From Gaiella sp. (GTDB lineage Bacteria; Actinomycetota; Thermoleophilia; Gaiellales; Gaiellaceae): DNA of 64,000 nt. Shown piece after piece: positions 58,213 to 64,000 of the stretch. The translations under genes and the position numbers were made by a program. Position 1 is the stretch's first letter; each line of letters begins with the position of its first letter. The notes under the pieces were generated by a model. It was not told the origin of the DNA. It made no database searches and saw only the letters and a program-made list of their open reading frames with translations. The stretch is taken from NCBI GenBank assembly GCA_027493885.1, contig JAOSJZ010000001.1:2040622-2104621 (forward strand), written 5' to 3'.

Positions 58213-59907
58213 CTAGCCGTCACCCTGTCGCACGATCCCCGCGCCATCTCGGCGAATGGTGCCGACGAACGGCCGGGCGGCGAGCATTCCACAGAGGAGC
58301 CAGGTGCCGAAGACGAGCCCCACCCAGGGCACCGCGGGCGCCCAGGCGAGGACGAGCACGAGCTGCAGCACGCCGAGCCCTGCGATTCCCGGCAGGCCGC
58401 GGGAGGTCGCCCACGGAAGCAACGCCGCGACGATACCCAGGGCGAGCGCCGTGGTCGTGATCGCGCTGCTCTCCGCCAGGACGGCCCCGAGCGCATGGAG
58501 CACGTCGGCAGGCCTCTCGCTGCGGGCGACGCCCAGGTCGCCCACCGCCGCCTCCGTGAGGGGTAGCTCCTTCCCGGCGAGACCGGCGACGGCGGCCGCC
58601 GTGAAGATGCCGGCCCCGGCATGGAGGCCCCGGCGCCACCAGCCCCGCGCCGGCTGGACCGCGAGCGGCAGCAGCGCCAGCAGGCCGAGCGGCGCCAGCA
58701 GCGGCCCCGCGCAGAAGGCCAGCCCGGCACGTGGGTCACGCCACGTGACGGCGAGCCATCCCAGCGCGAGGACGCCGTAGACGACCGCCGCCGCCTGCGC
58801 GACGTTCCCGAGCGGGAAGACCGGGGCCGCGAGCGCCAGCGCGAGGCCGAGCCGTGGGGCGCGGAGCGCCACGAGCCCGGCGACGGCCGCGAGCGCGGCG
58901 AGGAGCGGCGCGGGCCAGAACGGGAGCAGCGAGCCTCCGACCGCGGTGGCGACCGCGACCGCGCCGGCGTGGACCGTGCGCCGCGCGAGCGAAGCCGGGA
59001 TGCGAACCGCCTTCGGGCCTGCGCGCGCCGGCGCCCGACGTGCCGGCGCCGCTGGACGCGTGGACCGCGCTCGCGGGGCGGGGGCGACGAACGCCTCGCG
59101 GAGGTCCGCCGCGAGCCTCGCCGCGGGAGGACGCCTAGCGGGATCGACCGCGAGCGCGGCGTCGACCACCGCGAGCAGCCGCCGGGGAAGATCGCCCCGC
59201 CGCGCAGACAAGGGCGGTGCGCCGGAGGAGATCGTCGATGCGACCTGCGGCAGCGGCACGCCCCAGAACGGGTGGCTGCCAGCGAGCGCCTCCCAGAGCA
59301 TCACGCCGACGGCCCACACGTCGCTCCGCTCCGACGCCTCCTCGCCGTCGAGGCGCTCGGGCGAGATGTAGGCAAGCGTGCCGGGGACGTCGCCGACGGC
59401 GGTGAGCGTGTCGGCCTCGTCGAACTGGGCGAGCCCGAAGTCGAGCACCCGGACGGAGACGTCGGCGGTGTCCTCGACGAGGACGTTCGACGGCTTCACG
59501 TCCCGGTGGACGATGCCGCGCCGGTGCGCGTGCGCGAGCCCGTCGAGCACCTGAGCGGCGATCTCGACCGCGGTGGCGTCGTCGACGTCGCCCGCGCGGA
59601 GGATCTCCCGCAACGTGCTCCCGCGTACGTACTCGTAGGCGATGTAGACGTGCCCGCTGTCGCCGGCGAAGTCGTAGGCGCGAACGCACCGCTCGTGGCG
59701 CAGGCGTGACGCGGCTTCCATCTCGCGCGCCGCCCGCGCCGCCCGCTTTCCCTCGCGGGGAACGATCTTGAGCGCGACCTCGAGCCCCGTGCGCTCGTCC
59801 CGCGCGAGCCAGACCGACCCCGAGCCGCCCCGTCCGAGCGGGCGGAGCGGGCGGTAGCGGTCGAGGACGAGCGCTCGGTCCGGGAGGGCGAAGGCAGCGG
59901 ACGACAC
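58213..59907 (-). CDS. Ser/Thr protein kinase with multi-TM C-terminus
   Basis: YRPLRPLGRGGSGSVWLARDERTGLEVALKIV, IVHRDVKPSNVLVEDTADVSVRVLDFGLAQ; ~10 hydrophobic segments after kinase domain. Confidence 0.92.
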   Translation of the reverse strand: MSSAAFALPDRALVLDRYRPLRPLGRGGSGSVWLARDERTGLEVALKIVPREGKRAARAAREMEAASRLRHERCVRAYDFAGDSGHVYIAYEYVRGSTLREILRAGDVDDATAVEIAAQVLDGLAHAHRRGIVHRDVKPSNVLVEDTADVSVRVLDFGLAQFDEADTLTAVGDVPGTLAYISPERLDGEEASERSDVWAVGVMLWEALAGSHPFWGVPLPQVASTISSGAPPLSARRGDLPRRLLAVVDAALAVDPARRPPAARLAADLREAFVAPAPRARSTRPAAPARRAPARAGPKAVRIPASLARRTVHAGAVAVATAVGGSLLPFWPAPLLAALAAVAGLVALRAPRLGLALALAAPVFPLGNVAQAAAVVYGVLALGWLAVTWRDPRAGLAFCAGPLLAPLGLLALLPLAVQPARGWWRRGLHAGAGIFTAAAVAGLAGKELPLTEAAVGDLGVARSERPADVLHALGAVLAESSAITTTALALGIVAALLPWATSRGLPGIAGLGVLQLVLVLAWAPAVPWVGLVFGTWLLCGMLAARPFVGTIRRDGAGIVRQGDG

Positions 59908-60029
59908 CGGATACCGTCCTTCGCCGTACCACGGGAACGTCCTTCGCCGCCGAATCTCCCGTACACTCGACCGCTGGAAGGTGCTCGCGGCCCGCCCGCC
60001 GAGCGTCACCGGCCCGGCGGCCAGAGACG

Positions 60030-61200
60030 ATGACCGTGCACGACGACGACATCCTCGACTTCGACTTCGTCGACGACGAGACGCGCGAGCTCGCGCCGCC
60101 GTCACGTCCCAGCGGACGCCCGCCTGGCGGAGGGCCGAGCGGCGGGGGTGGAGGTGGCCCGCGGCGTCCGCAGCTTCGGGCTCCGCACGGGATCACGCCC
60201 CTCCTCCGGCTCGCCGGCCTCGTCGCGCTCGCGATCCTCGTGGTCGTGCTCCTCGCCGTCTGGGTACAGGGGTGCGCAGGCACGGACGAGCAGACCGCGT
60301 ACGGCAACTACCTCGCGAGCGCCGGCGAGGTGGGCAAGGACTCCGCGAAGGTGGGGGGCGGATCTGGCGACGCTCCTCACGACGCCCGGCCTGACGCAGA
60401 CCGAGCTCGAGACGAAGCTCGGCGGCTTCGTGCAGCGGCAGCAGCTCGACGTCGAGCGCGCCCGCGATCTCGACCCGCCCGGCCCCCTGACACCCGCCCA
60501 CGCCCACGCCGTGGAAGCGCTCGGTCTCCGGGTCGCCGGCCTCGAGGGCATGCTCGCGACGTTCCGCGCGACGAAGAGCACCGACGACCAGGCGGCCGCG
60601 GGGGAGCAGCTCGCCTCGTGGGGGCAGCGCCTCCAGGCGAGCGACGTGATCTGGAAGGACCTCTTCCAGGGGACGGCGCAGGCGACGATGGCCGCGGAGG
60701 GCGTCGAAGGGCTGACGGCGCCCGCCTCCGTCTTCGTCGAGAACCCGGACCTGTACACAGCACGATCGATGAGCTCGATCTGGCAGCGTGTCCACGGTGC
60801 CTCCACCGGCGGCACGCCGAGCGGCCTCCACGGCAGCGCGCTCGCGTACACGAAGGTGCTGCCGCAGGGCACGCAGCTCTCGACGACGACGGAGACGAAG
60901 ATCACCACCTCGGTCGACACGGGGTTCGAGGTCGGCGTCACGAACTCGGGCGAGTTCCAGGAGGTCGGCGTCCAGGTGAAGCTGACGATCCCTGCGCAAC
61001 CGACCCCCATCGTGAAGACCGGAACCGTCGACGTGATCGACCCGGGCGAGACGAAGCCGGTGACGTTCAAGGACTTCCCGGACTTCCCCTACCAGGAGAA
61101 CACCACCGTGCAGGTCAGCATCGAGCCGGTCGACGGGGAGACGAAGACCGACAACAACACCGCCGAGTATCCGGTGGTCTTCGCGATCGCGCCGTCGTGA
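60030..61200 (+). CDS. Membrane-anchored hypothetical protein (frameshift at G6 run 60353-60358)
   Basis: MTVHDDDILDFDFVDDETRELAPPSRP...TM...TDEQTAYGNYLASAGEVGKDSAKVGG / DLATLLTTPGLTQTELETKLGGFVQRQQLDVERA... Confidence 0.75.
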
Positions 61201-61667
61201 GCCTCGAGCTCGGGGTGGCGATCGCCGCGGTCGCGATCTCGGCGGTCGCGCTCCTCTCGACCATCGCTGCCTGGCGGCGTGTCCGCGCCCTCCGTCGCGA
61301 CCAGCGCGCGATCCTGGGCGGCTCGACGTCCGACGTGGTCGACTTCGCCGTCTCCCTGCAGGGACGGATCGACGATCTCCATCGGGCGGTCGACGAGGTT
61401 GCCGCGGGCCTGACGCGGGTCGACCGGCGCCTCGACGGCGCCGTCACGAACACCTCCGTCGTGCGCTACGACGCGTACCGGGACGCGGGCGGGCAGCAGT
61501 CCGCGTCGGTCGCCTTCCTCGACTCGACGCGCACCGGCACGGTCGTGACGGCGATCCAGGGCCGCGACTACGCGCGGGTCTACGTGAAGGAGCTCGAGCG
61601 CGGCCAGCCGAACCTCGCCCTCTCGCCGGAGGAGACCCAGGCGGTCGAGAGAGCAATGGCGCGCTAG
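61197..61667 (+). CDS. DUF4446-like protein
   Basis: VSLELGVAIAAVAISAVALLSTIAAWRRVRALRRDQRAILGGSTSDVVDFAVSLQGRIDDLH...VRYDAYRDAGGQQSASVAFLDSTRTGTVVTAIQGRDYARVYVKEL. Confidence 0.85.
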   Translation: MSLELGVAIAAVAISAVALLSTIAAWRRVRALRRDQRAILGGSTSDVVDFAVSLQGRIDDLHRAVDEVAAGLTRVDRRLDGAVTNTSVVRYDAYRDAGGQQSASVAFLDSTRTGTVVTAIQGRDYARVYVKELERGQPNLALSPEETQAVERAMAR

Positions 61668-61668
61668 G

Positions 61669-61759
61669 ACACTTTCGCCTGGCGGCGAAAGTGCCAGGAC
61701 CGCGAGGCCGGGCGTTCGGGTCGTTCCTGGCACTTTCCGGGCTTGCCCGGAAAGTGCCC
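61669..61759. repeat. REPIN-like pair of hairpins
   Basis: CACTTTCGCC-tggc-GGCGAAAGTG (61671-61694) and GGCACTTTCCGGG-cttg-CCCGGAAAGTGCC (61730-61759), inner edges GTGCCAGGA / TCCTGGCAC. Confidence 0.8.
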
Positions 61760-61774
61760 TGCTACGCTCGCGCC

Positions 61775-62296
61775 GTGAGTCACGTGCTCGTCCTCAACGC
61801 CAGCTTCGAGCCGTTGAACGTGTGCTCGACGCGGCGCGCGCACGTGCTCGTCTGGAAGGGGAAGGCGGAGGTCGTCGAGCGCCTCGACGAGCCGCTGCGG
61901 ACGGCGACGAACACGTACGTCCGTCCGCACGTGATCCGCCTCGTCACCTACGTCCGGGTGCCTCGCTCGGTGAAACGGCGGATCTCCCGTCGTGCGCTCT
62001 TCGCGCGCGACGGCTGGCGTTGCGTCTACTGCGGCGACGCCGCCGGGCGCCTCACGCTCGACCACGTCGTCCCGCGCTCGCGTGGCGGCGACTCCGTGTG
62101 GGAGAACGTCGTCACCGCATGTTCGCCCTGCAACCTCCGCAAGGGCGACCGGTTGCTCGACGAGGCGCACATGCAGCTCGCGCGAGCCCCGCGCGCGCCT
62201 TCGCCGGTGCTGTTCATCAGCCTGGGGCTCCACCACGTCCCCGACGCCTGGCTCCGCTACCTCCCGGCGAGGGAGACGACCGCCGAGGCGGCCTAG
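61775..62296 (+). CDS. HNH endonuclease
   Basis: VLNASFEPLNVCSTRRAHVLVWKGKAEV...RDGWRCVYCGDAAGRLTLDHVVPRSRGGDSVWENVVTACSPCNLRKGDR. Confidence 0.95.
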   Translation: MSHVLVLNASFEPLNVCSTRRAHVLVWKGKAEVVERLDEPLRTATNTYVRPHVIRLVTYVRVPRSVKRRISRRALFARDGWRCVYCGDAAGRLTLDHVVPRSRGGDSVWENVVTACSPCNLRKGDRLLDEAHMQLARAPRAPSPVLFISLGLHHVPDAWLRYLPARETTAEAA

Positions 62297-62315
62297 CCCA
62301 GCCCACGCGGCGCCG

Positions 62316-63200
62316 TTACGGCCAGCGCCCGGCCCGCTGCACGCGGCCCGGCATGGGTCGCGCGAGCACCTCTGCGAGCCAGCGCGCGGTTCCGATCAGC
62401 GCGTCGAGGTCGACGCCCGTGGCGATCCCCTCGCGCTCGAGGACGTACACGACGTCCTCGGTGGCGACGTTCCCCTGCGCCCCCGGCGCGAACGGGCAGC
62501 CGCCGACGCCTCCGACGGAGCCGTCGACGAGCGTCGCGCCCGCCTCGAGCGCGGTGAGGACGCACGCGACCGCGGTCCCGCGCGTGTCGTGGAGGTGCAC
62601 GCCCGTCGCGGCGCCGAGGTCACGGACGCACCGCTCGACGAGGCCGCGCACCTCCGAGGGGGCGGCGACGCCGATCGTGTCGGCGAGCACGACCTCGTCC
62701 ACGCCGTGTGCGACTGCCCGCGCCGCGAGCGCCTGGACCACGCCGGGGTCGACCGGGCCCTCGTAGGGACAACCGAACGCACAGCTGAGCGTGACGGACA
62801 CGCGCCGCCCGTCGGCGTGCGCGCGGCCGGTGACGGCGAGGGCGCGGGCGAGCCCGTCCGCGACCGACGAGCCGCCGTTTCGCTGTTGGAAGGTCTCCGT
62901 GACGCCGAACGTCGCATGCGTCTCCGGGAGCGACGTCGCGGCGAGCCGGTCGTAGCCGCGCTCGTTGAGCACGAGCCCGGCCCAGGTCGTGGCGCCGCCG
63001 ACCGGGAGCGCGGCGACGACCTCCTCCGCCCCTGCCATCGCCGGGACGAGCTCGTCCCGGACGAAGCTCGCGACCTCGACGCGCTGCAGCCCGGACGCCG
63101 CCAGCCTCCCGGCGAGCTCCGCTCGGGTCCCCGGCGGGAGGACGAGCTCGAGCGACTGGAGCCCGTCGCGGGGCGAGACGTCGCACAGCTCGAGGCGCAT
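62316..63200 (-). CDS. Hydroxymethylglutaryl-CoA lyase-like protein
   Basis: LCDVSPRDGLQSLE, VEVASFVRDELVPAMAGAEEVV, LSCAFGCPYEGPVDP, LADTIGVAAP, HLHDTRGTAVA, SVGGVGGCPFAPGAQGNVATEDVVY. Confidence 0.92.
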   Translation of the reverse strand: MRLELCDVSPRDGLQSLELVLPPGTRAELAGRLAASGLQRVEVASFVRDELVPAMAGAEEVVAALPVGGATTWAGLVLNERGYDRLAATSLPETHATFGVTETFQQRNGGSSVADGLARALAVTGRAHADGRRVSVTLSCAFGCPYEGPVDPGVVQALAARAVAHGVDEVVLADTIGVAAPSEVRGLVERCVRDLGAATGVHLHDTRGTAVACVLTALEAGATLVDGSVGGVGGCPFAPGAQGNVATEDVVYVLEREGIATGVDLDALIGTARWLAEVLARPMPGRVQRAGRWP

Positions 63201-63238
63201 GGCCGGATTCTTAGCCTGAATCGCGCCGCAGGCGTGAT

Positions 63239-64000
63239 TCAGGCGGCGACGGTCTCCCACCCCTCGTCCCGGTCGGCCCGGTAGGAGCCGAAGACCCGCA
63301 GGCGCGCGGTCTCGGCGCGCATCTCGGCGAGCGCGGCCGCGACCTCGTCGTCGAGCGGGTGCCCGCCGAGCACGCAGTCGAAGCGGTAGTCGAACGGGCG
63401 CGACGGGATCGGGCGCGAGACGAGCTGCACCATGTCGATCCCGCGCCGCGCGAGCGGCTCGATCGCCTGGTGGAGCGCACCCGGTCGGTGGTGCGTCTCG
63501 AAGGTCAGCGCGGTGCGCCAGTCGCCGTGGCGGCGGTCGAGCCGCGTGTACGGGGCGAGCGCCGCGAAGCGCGTGTACGCGGCATGGTCGCCGACGTCGT
63601 TTGCGAGCACGGCGAGCCGGTGCATGCGCGCCGCCCGCACGCTCGCGACGGCGACGACGGACGGGTCGGCGAGCTCGGCGACCGCGGCGGCGGCATCACC
63701 CGTCGTTGCCGCGACGACCGCAGTCGCCCACGGCATCGAGGCGAGCAGGCTCCGGCACTGGTCGAGCGCGACCGCGTGGGAACGGATCTCGCGGACGTCC
63801 TCGAGCGGGACCTCCGCGGGCCCGACCAGGCAGTGGTGGATCGGGAGGACCGCCTCTGCGACGATCGAGAGCGCGGAGTCGTAGAGGAGGTCGTGCGTCT
63901 CGTTGACCGGCCCGACGAGCGAGCTCTCGATGGGAAGCACGCCGTACGTGCACGCGCGCTCCGTCACCGCGTCGACGACGTCCCGGAAGGACGCTTGTGC
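63239..64000 (-). CDS. pheA: Prephenate dehydratase (5' end beyond window)
   Basis: YGVLPIESSLVGPVNETHDLL, ATTGDAAAAVAELADPSVVAVASVRAA, TALTFETHHRPGALHQAIEPLARRGIDMVQLVSRPIPSRPFDYRFDCVLGG (ACT). Confidence 0.93.
   Translation of the reverse strand, partial: AQASFRDVVDAVTERACTYGVLPIESSLVGPVNETHDLLYDSALSIVAEAVLPIHHCLVGPAEVPLEDVREIRSHAVALDQCRSLLASMPWATAVVAATTGDAAAAVAELADPSVVAVASVRAARMHRLAVLANDVGDHAAYTRFAALAPYTRLDRRHGDWRTALTFETHHRPGALHQAIEPLARRGIDMVQLVSRPIPSRPFDYRFDCVLGGHPLDDEVAAALAEMRAETARLRVFGSYRADRDEGWETVAA

Noticed and set aside
1-64000. CRISPR array
   Set aside because: No regularly spaced direct repeats were seen and no cas genes are recognisable; the repeats found are hairpins or att sites.

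Overview
High-GC actinobacterial chromosome; the gene content and style resemble Thermoleophilia/Gaiellales, but this is inferred only from gene content. Most of the window is ordinary core genome: wecB, an AfsR/SARP-like regulator, caa3-type cytochrome oxidase (ctaC/ctaD/ctaE), tatA/tatC, a suf Fe-S cluster operon with two embedded VOC genes, and an envelope/division cluster (ddl, pknB, pbpA, rodA/ftsW, PP2C, fhaB, fhaA). A ~15.1 kb integrated element (11733-26878) sits in the 3' end of a tRNA-Lys(CUU) gene and is bounded by a perfect 43-bp direct repeat. It carries AICE-like hallmarks: FtsK/TraB-type translocase, HUH Rep, Xis, tyrosine integrase, XRE regulator and a NUDIX Pif-like gene. Its cargo is a type III-like Res/Mod system, a NYN nuclease-like gene, and an uncharacterised three-gene operon (TIGR04255-like, HTH with an MbcA/ParS-like tail, unknown). 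The most unusual items are: (1) a 343-aa LAGLIDADG intein with Ala at position 1 inserted in the active-site motif of dCTP deaminase; (2) an intergenic structured RNA candidate (~44834-45055) with a strong SD, a 14-codon mini-ORF and two interleaved perfect stems (11 bp and 10 bp) forming a pseudoknot or switch; (3) a REPIN-like family of GGCACTT..AAGTGCC hairpins. At least ten conserved genes show single frameshifts, nearly all at 4-6 nt G/C runs, so homopolymer miscalls are suspected. All family calls are from reading the sequence, with no database search.
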